A stretch of DNA of 64,000 nt from Petunia secreta (GCA_029990175.1 JARKIP010000010.1:48726001-48790000); one strand, 5' to 3'. Shown: positions 44,253 to 55,160, counted from the first letter of the stretch. Notes: generated by a model not told the origin, from the letters alone. Program-made: numbers and translations.

Positions 44253-45569
44253 TGTTGCTCCCAAACGCACACGCAAGTATACGTGGTCGACAAGTAATAA
44301 AGTGATAAGATGAGTATCGTTCCCACGAGGACTATGCAGACTGAATCCTATCAAACAATTTATATAAACTATTCAGGGATCTTTTCCAATGGTTGAGCTT
44401 TTACTAACTAATTGCAATAATTAAAACAAGTAATTGAGATAAAGTATTTGAGAGCAATTTATGGGTTGTTATCAATAATGGAGAAACGGTCCAGGGTCAG
44501 AGTTGCAAACAGTCCAGTTGAGTTTTCCAGTTGATTCTACTTCTTGATTTCCTAGATTGCTAACTAACAGGTTAATTATACCCGTGAAAACCTTTCGATT
44601 CTTCACGGCCTATGCAGGCTACTCCAATCCCTATATGTCTATGGGTTGAATCACGTGCACGCATTAACGATCCTGTAATGGGTTAAACTAGGCAAGCAAG
44701 TATATGTCTATCCTACCCGCGAATTGGTTCCCCGATGCCCGGGTTCACAAACTAGTTCTATTCTTTCTTATTTGCGTTCATAAATTCCCTCTGTCGAGTT
44801 CAATCTAAGAACCGTAGATAGTGTTCAATTATACGGCCGTTATAATCAAACAATTATGATCAAGAAAGAATAAACAATCCGTAATTGTAAATCAATAGGA
44901 AGAAATCAACTTTCAAACATCAACCTTCATGTATTTACTCTAACCCTAGAACGAACAAACTATAGAATTAAAGAGAAGAATAAGAGAAAGAGAGAAAGAA
45001 CTTGTGTAGAAGACATCTAGGGCTCCTTCCCTCTCCTCCAAAACTTGCTCCAAAGTCTCCACACCCATGAAAAACGAAGTAAAAGAGTATTTATAGAGTT
45101 TACAAACACCTAGTAATAAGTTAGACCCAATCCTTGACGAAATAGGAAGTAAAAACGCGCACAAGGGGCGCTATAACGGGCGCCCCGCGCCTCGGAACGC
45201 GTGAGCTTGGACAGAGGACGTCGAAATCATCCCGCTTTGGGCCTGCGCCGCATTGAAAAACGCGCTGGGGTGGCTGGCGCTTTGGGGGGCGCGGGGCATG
45301 CCCCACAGCGCCCAGCCAAATTCCTATTTCGTTCGCTCTTTTGCTCGCTCGTGTCGTGCCTTCGTGTGCTCGATCCAATCCTCAATCAAAATCCAATATT
45401 TTCTTGCTCAATCATGCTCTTAAAAGCTCCAATTACACTGCACAACAACCTACATACGCACGACATAAAATCAGTGTAAAACCACAGTCACAAGCTATAA
45501 AACGAGCGAATAAGGTACTAAAACGTGAGGAAATATTAAGGAAATATAGGCATAAAATGCCAAACATCA
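44253..45569 (-). repeat. 5' LTR of element F
   Basis: 1317 bp, the same length as 39780-41096, with about 11 base differences counted by eye. Confidence 0.88.
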
Positions 45570-45574
45570 CTATA

Positions 45575-46659
45575 CTGCAGTAAGGGTATACAGGGTAGAG
45601 GAGTTCACTAATGCTATGAATGAGATCAGGATTATTGATTGGAGGGTAGCGGATTATCTTGAAAAAGTTGTTGGCTATCATAGATGGAGCAGATTATATT
45701 TCCCAGGAAACAGGTAAATATTACTGTCATGCTTTCAATCTGTTCCAAACGTCTCACAAGGCGTTCCGAACATATCATTGATGTGCAGAACATTATTAGG
45801 AAAATTTATTTTCTAACGATGTTCCGAAATTCTTATTGTCGGTCTGAACTTGTGCTTCATGTTAGGAACATCATGAATGTTCCGCACTTCTTATTCCTAT
45901 ATCTGCACTTGTGCTTTATGTTAGGAACATCTTTGGATTATTATACTATTTATTCTTTTTAATAGGTTTCAAGTTATGACATCAAACATAGCTGAGTCGA
46001 TTAATTCCATGATGAAGGAGCAAAGAGAATACCCTATTGCTGGCCTCTTGAAGGATATAGATAGGAACTTTGCGGAAAAATTTCACAGTAGGGCTATGAA
46101 GTTAATCAACCACCAAAATTTATGCGTCCCAGACGTTGAAATAAAAATAAGGAAGAATAAAGAAGTGGGAGACAAGCTAGTTGTCAACAGGAAGGGAACT
46201 TATGGTTTCGAAATCATTAGTCCAGGGTTTGAGGCATAAGTTGATTTACATAAGAGGACATGTACATGCAGGGAGTTTGATCTTGATCAGTTACCTTGTG
46301 TACATGCTATGGCAGCAATTAGGGGGTTGTATGGCGATGAATATGGAAGTAGAGTGTATGAATACACTTCTGGATATTACACAACACAAGCATACATCCT
46401 TGCATATGCAGAGCCTGTCAATGCAGTACCTCCTGAAGAATCATGGGTCGTCCCTACTGAAGAGATACTTTATCCAGTATCTCCGCCCCCAAAGCCGAAC
46501 AACCGCGGAAGGAGAAGGGTTAACCGAATTCGATCTATAGGGGAACGTCTTCCAAAGAGGAAAAATAAATGTGGCAACTGCAAGAGATATGGTCACAAAA
46601 AAACTACATGCCCCGTTATTCGTAGTGGAACTGAAGCTACAAGTCAGCCTACAAATTGA
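45575..46659 (+). pseudogene. Element E transposase, C-terminal part with SWIM zinc finger
   Basis: Continues the transposase after element F. First exon to 45713 (VYRVEEFTNAMNEIRIIDW), intron 45714-45965 (CAG/GTAAAT ... TTAATAG/G), then SNIAESINSMM, which carries the third catalytic residue (Glu), then the SWIM finger CTCREFDLDQLPCVHAMA and a CCHC knuckle CGNCKRYGHKKTTC near the end. One TAA at 46237-46239 breaks the frame; the same frame reopens immediately. The SWIM and knuckle domains are typical of MULE transposases. Confidence 0.85.
45714..45965 (+). other. Transposase intron rich in the dispersed motif
   Basis: 252-nt GT-AG intron. It holds six or more GTTCCGAAC/GGAACATC-like motifs (for example GTTAGGAACATCATG near 45861), although the flanking exons hold none. 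Confidence 0.7.
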
Positions 46660-47260
46660 GTTTGTGAATTGGACGAAGCATCGTCCTCATTATAATGTTT
46701 GAACAATTTCGTTTATTTGGATTTCTATTTAAATTGCATAATGGACTTTTCATCCTACTTGTATAACTTATATTATGTACATATTTGCTTTACTACAGCC
46801 TTAATTTATGTTGAGAACATATTTGATTTACTTCATTTTTTGCAATTATGTTGTGCACATACTATTTGCTTATTGTTCGCAACACATCTTGTGTTGTTTA
46901 GGATATTATAAATTGATGTTCCGGACGATGTCAAGGCATGTGAAAGCTTGTGAGGTCTTTCGTTCACAATTCATAGTCGTAGCATTTACCAAATACTACC
47001 TTCGAGAAGATGTTCGGAACATCCTGTCAACGATATTATATTATACTTGTATACGTGACGTTCCGAACAAGCCATTCAAAATTTGAAAGACACAAACGGC
47101 TACAATGAACAGTTGCCCAAATGCCAATACACCAAACGGCTAAAATACAAGTTGCTGCAACAGTCACGTCAAAACACATGCACACTTGTAAATATGCGTC
47201 CCTTAATTTGCTTCGGCTACTGAAAAGGCATGCACTATAAATGAAAAGTCACTACAAACC
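46660..47260 (+). other. Transposase 3' flank and promoter region of the 87-aa gene
   Basis: AT-rich. 47010-47160 is one copy of the roughly 150-bp upstream repeat (GATGTTCGGAACATCCTG ... ACAAACGGCTACAAT) that recurs at 50010-50165 and 50172-50330. Confidence 0.55.
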
Positions 47261-47263
47261 ATC

Positions 47264-47776
47264 TATAAATACCCCCCTTGATGAACTAAATTCACAATTC
47301 ATAGTCTTCGCATTTACCAAGTATTACCTTCATTTTCTACATCAAGGAAGAACAAGTTGAGGTACTCAATTTTTCCATATTTTCTATGTATTTTTTGTGG
47401 TTTCCATATATAAAGTTTTTCCTAAAACAATTTCACAATCTAATCTGTTTATATTACCTTAAACATAGCTCCACTTTGATTCTTTTTACATTTTAAACAA
47501 CTTTTCATGCAGATGGCCAATGATGCATTGAACGATCGGTGGAATAAGTACCACCAAGTCCGAGACCCTCCAAACAAGTCGCTTCCTGCAAGATTGCTAG
47601 ACGTGCACTTTGAAGTCGTTGACATTAAGGAGGTTGCAGATAATTGTGAGAGGTCCATTCAAACACTTGAGACAGAATTTGAACAGATACAATTGCAGTT
47701 AGATCGTATTGAGAGGCTTTTGCAAAATCACTTTGGTGGAGGCCAAAATAATAACGAAGATGTTATGATATATTGA
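47264..47776 (+). CDS. Element E small gene 1: 87-residue coiled-coil protein
   Basis: TATA box TATAAATA at 47264-47271, a leader intron 47362-47512 (GAG/GTACTC ... TTTCATGCAG/A) and ATG at 47513 immediately after the acceptor; stop at 47774-47776. An earlier in-frame ATG at 47507 would be removed with the intron. The protein has a Trp-containing N-terminus (LNDRWNKYHQVRDPP), a middle region (LLDVHFEVVDIKEVAD) and a C-terminal heptad segment (FEQIQLQLDRIERLLQNHF). No known family. It lies just after the transposase and is intact. Confidence 0.55.
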
Positions 47777-48059
47777 TTGTTTAAGTAGTTGTACTGTTTA
47801 TGAAGATGCTTTTGTTATCTCTGTTCAATTAATATTATTATGAAGGTCTTTAATTAGTATTGTTAAATTGTCTCCAAGCCATCATATTTACTTATAGTTC
47901 GCAACACATCAACTGTCGTTTAGGATATTACAATACGATGTTCCAAACGACAACTTGTTCTAATCCTCCATTTCTGTAAAAGTTAATAAATTTATACAGT
48001 TAGTTCGGAACTTAAACAATGTGTTCCAACACAAAACTATATGTTCAGAACGGCACTGA

Positions 48060-49245
48060 TAAGTTCCAGGGATAAATGATGATCATTATCACTATACATG
48101 ACCAAATTTCCCGATTAGAGTGATAAATGATGTTCATTTTAACTAGACAGGACTAATTATACTTGTTAGAGTGACAAATGATGATGATTATCACTAGAAA
48201 TGACCCAGTACAATTTTAAAAGTCACAAATGATGCTCATTTCGCTTAAAAAGACCAATTATAGTTGTTAGAGTGAGAAATGATGACAATTGTCAGTAGTA
48301 ATGACCAATTATACTTGTTAGAGTGATAAATGTTGACAATTATCAGTAATAATGACCAATTATACTTGTAAGAGTGACAAGTGATGATTATCTATCATAG
48401 GGTTGTTTCAAATAACCTGTTGATGTTCGTCGCATTATACTATCGTTCGGATCGCATAATTTTAACATTGCTATCTTCATCGTATTGTTTTCCAATTAGA
48501 GTTATTAGAGTGACAAATGACGATCATTATGACTAGAAATGACCCACTATACTTGTAAGAGTGACAAATGATGATCATTATCACTAGAAATGGCCAATTA
48601 TACTTGTTATAGTGAGAAATGATGATTATTATGAGTAGAAATGGCCAATTACTCTTGTTAGAATGAGAAATGACGATCATTATGAGAAAAAATGACCCAT
48701 TATACTTGTAAGAGTGACAAATGATGATCATTATCACTAGAAATGACCAGTTATACTTGTTACAGTGAGAAATGATGATCCATACATGTAGTCTTGTTTC
48801 GAACATCAAACTGATGTTTGTCACATTTTATGCGTCATTCCGAGCGCGGTCTTCAATTGTTTCTATCTTCATCATATTTTTTCACTATTAGAGTAGTTAG
48901 AGTGACAAATTATGATGATTATATCACTATAAGTGACCAATTATACTTGTAAGAGTGATAAATTCATCAACTTCCATCACTAAAGATCACTTAGATTAGT
49001 TAGACTGAGAATTGATGATCATTGTTACTAGAAATGGCCAATTACACTTGTAAGAGTGACAAGTGATGATCATTGTCACTAGAAATTAAACGGCGACGAT
49101 CATTATCACTATAAATTACCAATTATACTTGTTAGAGTGACAAATTTTGATCCATCTATTACAGTTGTTTCGAACATGCTGCTGATGTTTGTCATATTAG
49201 GCTTTCGTTCGGAGCGCCCTCTTTTTGATGTTACTATCTTCATCG
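48060..49245. repeat. 52-bp satellite with higher-order structure
   Basis: About 20 copies of a unit like AGAGTGACAAATGATGATCA followed by TTATCACTAGAAATGACCAA and TTATACTTGTTA. After every six or seven units a roughly 95-bp spacer appears (TTGTTTC at 48402, 48794 and 49165; intervals 392 and 371), giving a higher-order repeat. The spacers carry GTTCG and CATTCCGAGCGC-like motifs. The minus-strand frame across it (48824-48477) is a product of the periodicity. Confidence 0.85.
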
Positions 49246-49413
49246 TATAGTTTTTCAAAATGTTAAGAACAGATAGCGATATGATTGAAATATGTAGAGT
49301 GTCGTGCGGAACGACTTAGGGTACAATGATAATTTACTGGACAACATAACAAGTTCAAATGAAATTTCTTGATCATTAGTACACAAAATATAACAATTGG
49401 AAATAAATAGAAC

Positions 49414-49853
49414 CTAAACTATAAACCAACACTTGATCCAAGTACAGAATATGAGAACAATTAGCACCACAACTAGCGGTACCACAATACCCAATTTTTT
49501 CCGCTATAACCATACCTCTTTCCTCTCTTCTTCAATAGCTTTCAACTTCTTAAGTAGACCCCATATTACACTCTTCGCTTGATCTGGCATCTCTTCATCA
49601 TGCCATCTAAAGTAGTTGCAGCCATTTCCCTACATAAAAAGAAGAAAATAATTATAAGAGTTGAAGGAAAAAATAAATTCAACAAACAAATAAATACAAG
49701 AAAAAAATAAACCCATCAACCAACTTGACCATATTTGCATCCGTAAAACCTCCTTCCTAGGTTTACTTGAGTCCACGATGTTGTTAACTTTGCATAATCT
49801 CCACATCGAAAAAATAGTACTACACTGCCACTATTAACAGATCTACTAGACAT
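49414..49853 (-). pseudogene. Element E GRF-type zinc finger gene with C-terminal membrane helix (one nonsense codon)
   Basis: Exon 1 is 49853-49725 (43 codons; donor CAA/GTTGGT), exon 2 from 49629 (acceptor TTTATGTAG). The exons read RCGDYAKLTTSWTQVNLGR, then RFYGCKYGQ joined to GNGCNYFRWHDEEMP, which is the GRF zinc finger (PF06839) signature; the first Cys of the usual CxCG is Arg. Then a helix (KLKAIEEERKEV), a TAG at 49504-49506, and in the same frame a membrane helix (LGIVVPLVVVLIVLIFC) ending at 49414. GRF fingers bind nucleic acid; the tail would anchor the protein in a membrane. It was probably a 113-residue protein. Confidence 0.65.
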
Positions 49854-50364
49854 TTTAATCTGGATGTTTGATTTAATTTTGCAAACTTGTTTGATAAATA
49901 ATGAACAAATATATAATGTGTTGGGTGGTATATTTTATTACCGTTGGTAAATAAATGTTGTTCACGCGCCCAATGTAATAATTGATCACGAGTTTGGGCT
50001 AGATCGAAAGGATGTCGGAACATCTTGTAAATGATAAGTTACGCGAATTATACTTATGTACAGTGACGTTCCGAACTATACATTCAAAAATTGAAATTCA
50101 CAAACGACTATAATACAAGTTGCAAATACCAATACACCAAACAACTACAGTAGGTTGCAGCTAGGTCGCAATGATGTTCGGAACATCTTTTCAACGATAC
50201 GTTACACGAATTATACTTATATAGCCTGACGTTCTGAACCACACGTTCAAATTTGAAATACACAAATGGTTACAATACAAGCAGCTCATATACCAATACA
50301 CCAAACGGCTACAATACAAGTTGCTGACGTCCAAACAAACTTTTTGGTTGCCTCTCTTTACTCC
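49854..50364. repeat. Two copies of the 150-bp upstream repeat
   Basis: 50010-50165 and 50172-50330 are adjacent copies related to 47010-47160. Shared landmarks in order: GATGTTCGGAACATCTT, ATTATACTTAT, TGACGTTC(C/T)GAAC, then CACAAACGGCTACAATACAAG and CCAATACACCAAACG. They form the promoter region of small gene 2. Confidence 0.7.
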
Positions 50365-50798
50365 TATAAATACCCAACAATTCAAAGCATTTCAATCCAC
50401 ATTCATCAACTTACAATTCAAAGCATTTCAATCCACATTAATCAACTAACAATTCAAACCATTCAGCAACAAAAATGGCACATCAACCATCTTCAAGAGG
50501 TGGCTCCACGGCTAAAGGATCCTCCTCGGCTAGAGGAGCCTCCACCTCGAGGCAAAACACTGTTGTTGCATTATCATTTGCAGACTCACCACAAACTGAA
50601 AGGGCGATTGACATATTGGAATAACTAAGGGTAGAAGTTTGGGGTTGGAAGTTCCAGTTTGAGGGCTTCCTACATGGCTACAAAAAGGACGTCAAAAAGA
50701 TGACGAAGGAAATGCGAAGGATGAAAAGAATTCTCAAAGGGGTACTTGCTGATAAGGCGATGCATTACCTTGACTTTTACTCCTCTCCTTCATGCTAG
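50365..50798 (+). pseudogene. Element E small gene 2 (107-codon frame with one stop)
   Basis: TATA box TATAAATA at 50365-50372, ATG at 50475, TAA at 50622-50624 (a Gln position by comparison with gene 3), then the same frame is open to TAG 50796-50798. The N-terminus is Ser/Arg/Gly-rich (SSRGGSTAKGSSSARGAS). The C-terminal half (VWGWKFQFEGFLHGYKK, RRMKRILKGVLADK) is a basic helical region shared with gene 3. No known family. Confidence 0.55.
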
Positions 50799-51417
50799 AT
50801 TTGGATGTTCATATTAATGTTTATTATATAATTTCTTTCTGAATGTTTATCATCTAGTTTCTTTTGTTAGAATGCTATTATAACTAGCATTCCTTTTGTA
50901 AAGCACTGACAATGATGTGCAGTTTCTCTGTTTGAATGCTAATATAACTAGCATTCTTTTTGTAAAGTGCTGACAATGACGATCAATGAAGGATATGTTT
51001 GCCTAGTTCCTGTAAATAAGTGTATAATTTGTTTAGAACATCTTTATGTTCAGAACATTAGTTTTATGTTCAGAAAGTTATTCTGTCGTTCTGGAACATA
51101 GACATCCTTTATACAATGAAATTCATGTTTGGAACATCAAATTTACGCGCGGAACACTATCCTGTCGTTCTGAACAAATGATGAACAATTTATATGCCCT
51201 GTTCATTTTCTAAAAAAGTAATCCATCTATAATTAAATAAGCACAATATATCGAATGACATATAAATGTTCCAAACTTCAAGTTAAAGTCTAAAAGACAC
51301 AACGGTTACAATTAGTAGTTGCACTCGTTTGAGTAGTACATAAGGGTTACGAGTTTCGTCAAAAGTCACTTTTCAGAAAAACATTCCCAATAGACTTATC
51401 GATTGGCACTTTACTCT
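50799..51417. other. Spacer between small genes 2 and 3, motif-rich
   Basis: No coding. Holds numerous GTTC/GAAC motifs, for example TGTTCAGAACATTAG, CGTTCTGGAACATAG and GTTTGGAACATC (51030-51140). Confidence 0.5.
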
Positions 51418-51762
51418 TATAAATACCCAACAGGCACACATTGATTCCATATATTTCAAAATGCCTCGTTGTTCAAGAACAAGGGGAGCACCTATAATAG
51501 GAGTATCGAGTTCAAGATGGCCTAGAGTTCCTTCCTCGAGTTCACATTCAGATTTTAAAAATTCGAACGATGGCTTGACCAACTAAGGTATGGTATGTGG
51601 GAATGGAAATTCAAATTCGAAGAATTCTTCCATGATTACAGAAGGGACATAAGAAGGATGAAGAGAATGCTTAAAGGGCTGCTTGCTGAAAAGAGAATTG
51701 ATTATGTCCCATACTCCACACCTCTAGGAACACCACCACAAGCTCCACAACATGCACCCTAA
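51418..51762 (+). pseudogene. Element E small gene 3, paralogue of gene 2 (frameshifted)
   Basis: TATA box TATAAATA at 51418-51425 and ATG at 51461. The first frame ends at TAA 51584-51586; the conserved half (MWEWKFKFEEFFHDYRRD, RRMKRMLKGLLAEKR) is in another frame from about 51559 to TAA 51760-51762, so a frameshift lies between about 51559 and 51586. The N-terminal half is again Ser/Arg-rich (SRTRGAPIIGVSSSR) and the end is Pro/Gln-rich. The break is at a different place from that in gene 2. Confidence 0.55.
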
Positions 51763-52242
51763 GTTCGATTGCTTATGTTTATTTTAGTTATAATTTTATA
51801 TGTTTATTATGTTATTGTGTCGTTTGTGTCTCGATATAATATGTATTTTGCATTTTCTAAAGAACATAAGTGGAGGAGTTGAATGACGTTGGTAACATCA
51901 GTGGTTATATTAAGGAACGACTTATTGTTCCAGAACGACATAATATTGTTCCAGGGTAAACTTAAATAAATGTTGCAGATGTTTGGAACATCCCATTATT
52001 TTTAAGGAACAATAATATGTCGTTCTGGAGCTTAAGTAATAATCATCTAAATTTTACTATGTCATTTTCTGTTGAATGCTGAACAACAGACCAATATAAT
52101 TTGTTTTAATTGCGACTAACTAAGCTATTCTTTTAAGCACATCAAAAGCTATTACTTGGCTAAGAAAATAAAAGTCATTCATACCTAATTACATAACCAA
52201 AATAAAAGTTAAAATATTATCCAAATATTACATATACCCAAA
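51763..52242. other. Convergent spacer between small gene 3 and the Ulp1 gene
   Basis: Non-coding, with CGACTTATTGTTCCAGAACGAC and GTTTGGAACATCCC-type motifs at 51900-52030. Transcripts from both sides would end here. Confidence 0.45.
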
Positions 52243-52903
52243 TCAAGGTTTCATTTTGACGTCAAAAATACAAACGGCTAAACGTCGCCTCCACTGAGCA
52301 GCCACATTGTCACAAATTTTGTCCATGGGGGTGTTTGTAATGAGATGCTCAATGTACATCAACGTGAACACTCCACATGATTTCGCTATTAGATTTTGTG
52401 GACAAAATGATCTTGGCACTCTCTCAAACGACCACATGTCTCCTTCCTTACACTTCGGCTCCAAGTCTTTGAATAGCTTAGAATTTCTGACATAGGTCGG
52501 GAACATGTAGAGAATGGGGACAATTATTGGCAAGAAGTGTTCATCATTATTAACACCATGATTGCAATCATACACCCAAACCTTCGCTTCAACCATGTCA
52601 AACATCACCGTCACGTAGTGATTGTCGTTGATGTTGAAGACGGCGAAGATCCTCCTAACACCAGCCCAACACCTACCCCTGGGTAGGGTAGCCTTCCATC
52701 TGCATACTTTAGAAAAATTATCATCAAACTCATACGTCTTCAACGCCATATCAAGTGTTAGCTTATTATCTTGCACATCTATTTCCAGTGCATTTTTGCA
52801 TGTTTGTCAAGAATGCTATATCCAAAATGAGGTCACTTTGATCGTACTGATAGGGGTAATTCAAATGTCTCTCCCGCATCATTGTCATCACAGCTTCAAC
52901 ATA
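52243..52903 (-). pseudogene. Element E Ulp1-like cysteine protease domain (last exon)
   Basis: Minus strand. Acceptor TTCTGCAG then 52903 to the stop at 52243. The C-terminal 177 residues are a C48 (Ulp1/SENP) domain: His in NINDNHYVTV, Asp in VWVYDC, Gln in FCPQN and the nucleophile Cys in SCGVFTLMYIEHL, in the expected order. The start of the domain (RHLNYPYQYDQSDLILDI) lies in another frame, so a one-base shift in an A-run near 52795-52805 breaks it. The family removes SUMO-like modifiers; here the substrate is unknown. Fused ULP-like genes are known passengers of plant Kaonashi MULEs. Confidence 0.75.
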
Positions 52904-53131
52904 CTGCAGAACATATAAGAGACAAAAATAAATTGGGGTATAAGTGAGTAAAGGAAAGGTCTGTCTTTTCGAACATCTCTCCATGTTCGGAACAACTGTG
53001 CGATGTTCTAAAAATCTATGAGAAGCTAAAAATGCGTGAGTTGTTCCAAGCATAAGAACGATGTTCCAAACTCAGTTAGTATGTTCCGTAAACTATGTGA
53101 AGTTCAGAAAATCATACAAAAATAAACTTAC

Positions 53132-54004
53132 AATGTCCCACAGCCACTGAGTCTTGTCCATCAGCGTTTTGAAATCCTTGAAATTCATCGGCAATCCAAG
53201 AAAAATTATCTTTTTGTTGCTTCCTCAATCTGATAAATGCGTTCATAGCATCCACTTTTTTCCACTTCAATGTCTTGTAAATATCCACCGGAAACCTCGG
53301 AGCAACTTCTTCCTGCTTCCTCTTCTCTTCTGTTTGTGGTGATTTCACAGCCTTTGCAGGTTTTATAATTGTTTTGCTCTTCAACTGCTCAATCGTCTCC
53401 TGCATGGCCTCCATCTCCATCTCCATGCCTTTACGCCAATCGTTGCAATCTTTGCAATTGCAACTGCTACATTTGGAGATGTCGAATCCATCTCCACCTG
53501 AAGAATCACCTTTTATTTGCTCAGAAGCCACAATATTTGTCTCAGAAGCCACGATCTTTTGCTCATAAGCCAAAATCTTTTGCTCCATTGCTTCCCTCCA
53601 TCCGCTGTATTCATCACATTTGCAGCCTCTGCAATTGGAGCTCCTCTTCACTGTACCAACATCAGTGATACCAGCAACTTCACCATCAGCTTTGTTTCCA
53701 ATGTCAATATTTACATCTTGCAGGCCATCAATTCTCTCTTCATTATATTCACCATCACTTCCAAACATCATCGCTTCTACTCCTTCCTTAGCTTTAATTT
53801 CTATCACTTGTCTTGGAAGAGTTGCAGGATTGTTCTTGAAGATATAAATTGTAGTCCACCAAAAAGACCAACGCTGGAAGCATCCGCAAACACTTTACAG
53901 AAAGGATCCATAGTGTCGTCCTTAGAGTCTTCAAATGGCACAAGGTCTCGAAAGAAATCCATCTCCAGCTCACCATTAGTAGGAATGAGGAAAGGGTGAA
54001 GAAC
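53132..54004 (-). pseudogene. Element E Ulp1 gene, middle exon (Cys-pair linker)
   Basis: Acceptor TATTAACAG before GTTCTTCACC at about 54004; donor ACATT/GTAAGT at 53131. The first part (HPFLIPTNGELEMDFF) is the conserved segment after DUF1985; then a frame change near 53830 leads to a linker with two Cys patterns (CRGCKCDEYSGWR, CSSCNCKDCNDWR) and repeated helices (EQKILAYEQKIVASETNIVA). The linker ends in a basic region and WIADEFQGF. Confidence 0.6.
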
Positions 54005-54243
54005 CTGTTAATATATCCCCCACAACATTAAATTAATATCAACTAAATTTTAAAAAGCTTTTCAAGTTGTTTGGAACAAAGTCGAGTTGTTCGAAAACAT
54101 CAAGCCATGATGTTCCGAACATCGTAGAGTGAAGCAGTTGATGGTGCTTCATGAAGATGTTCTGAACATCAATTAGAAATATCTCAGCAAACACGAAGTT
54201 GTTCCAAACATTACGTAACATATATGGAAAATGAAATACTTAC

Positions 54244-54653
54244 AGGAACATCATGTTGCTCAAACAACATGTCCGTATCCCTTTCAAAAATTTCAGTAAG
54301 TATGTTTATGATCCTTGGGATTGATTTTTCTTTTGGAAAATCCTTTGGCCTCAAGGAAGGTATAGCTTCATGAGCCCAGGCCATGAATGCCCATGGAAAG
54401 CCATAAAGATTGTAAGTCTGGCTTCCTTCTGCACGAGGTTCCATTGGCTTGATCAGATATTCCATTGTTAATTCAAAACTCATCCTACCCCAATGATAAC
54501 GCTGGAATGCCTCAAGATCGGCGGCCAAGCACACCACCCATTCATTTATTCCATATTTGGAATCCCTTGCACAAAGAATAGTATGAACAAACCAAGCCAT
54601 GCATAGATTTAATACCAATTCCGGAACATACCAATTCAAGCAAGTCACTAGAC
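54244..54653 (-). pseudogene. Element E Ulp1 gene, DUF1985 C-terminal part
   Basis: Minus strand, with donor CCT/GTAAGT at 54243 whose phase joins the exon starting at 54004. It reads LCMAWFVHTILCARDSKYG, DLEAFQRYHWGRMSFEL and LYGFPWAFMAWAHEAIPSL, the conserved second half of plant DUF1985-Ulp1 proteins. Confidence 0.65.
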
Positions 54654-55160
54654 TTCACAGCTTGCTTTTTCTTCGGCTGTTTTTGTTTTTTGGGCTTGTT
54701 GAACTTCCTCTTGGAGGTGAGTGTGAGGGTGAGGTTGCGGACGACTCCTCCACCTTTTCTTTCCCACCCCCTCCCCTTCCGCTTCCCCCTCCCCTTCTCT
54801 TTTTCCTTCTCCTCCTTTTCCTTTTTCTCTTTCTCCTTCTGCTTCCTCTTCTTCTCCTTGAAATAATCAACAACAAACTTCCGCAATTCCTTCCCCTTTT
54901 CATTCATTTCTTCTATGTACTATTTACTTGGATAGGCACCACAGTTTAGCCCTGTCATTAGTGCAAACTCGGATAGGCCAAAACGTGTTGGCAATCCATT
55001 GAAGGATATCCAAACCTCTCTCTGCTTCTTGCAAAGAATCCTTCGTATGAGGAGGTTATGCACCAATTTGGTGCCAAACAGTGGATATTCTGGTAATTGC
55101 AAGAAAGGACAGAAACAACTATAGGCAAAGCCCTTTCTCACCTGCAATGTTTTCAAAACC
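54654..55160 (-). pseudogene. Element E Ulp1 gene, DUF1985 N-terminal part and Lys/Glu-rich insert
   Basis: Minus strand. EVWISFNGLPTRFGLSEFA followed by LMTGLNCGAYP is the DUF1985 (PF09331) signature. TAG at 54920-54922 stops it; the same frame continues NEKGKELRKFVVDYFKEKK into a run of Lys/Glu repeats (54770-54880) that forms a GGAAAAGG-type purine-rich tract. The simple-sequence run has probably changed length in the past. Confidence 0.65.

Larger units (their letters stand above)
39780..45569 (-). mobile_element. Element F: non-autonomous LTR retrotransposon nested in the MULE transposase
   Basis: 5790 bp, minus orientation, with two 1317-bp LTRs that differ at about 11 positions. Primer site of the TGGCGCCGTTGCCGGGG type next to the 5' LTR, purine tract next to the 3' LTR. 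The 3.2-kb interior has one 323-codon frame and no RT or integrase motifs. The LTR identity makes it young compared with the MULE it interrupts. Flanks are not an obvious 5-bp duplication. Confidence 0.88.

Noticed and set aside
48477..48824. 115-codon minus-strand frame with IMIIICHSYKYN-like repeats as a membrane protein
   Set aside because: It is the translation of the 52-bp satellite; the protein periodicity equals the DNA period.
54599..54949. Plus-strand Leu/Phe-rich frame of 116 codons as a membrane protein
   Set aside because: It is the antisense shadow of the Lys/Glu-rich run in the Ulp1 gene.
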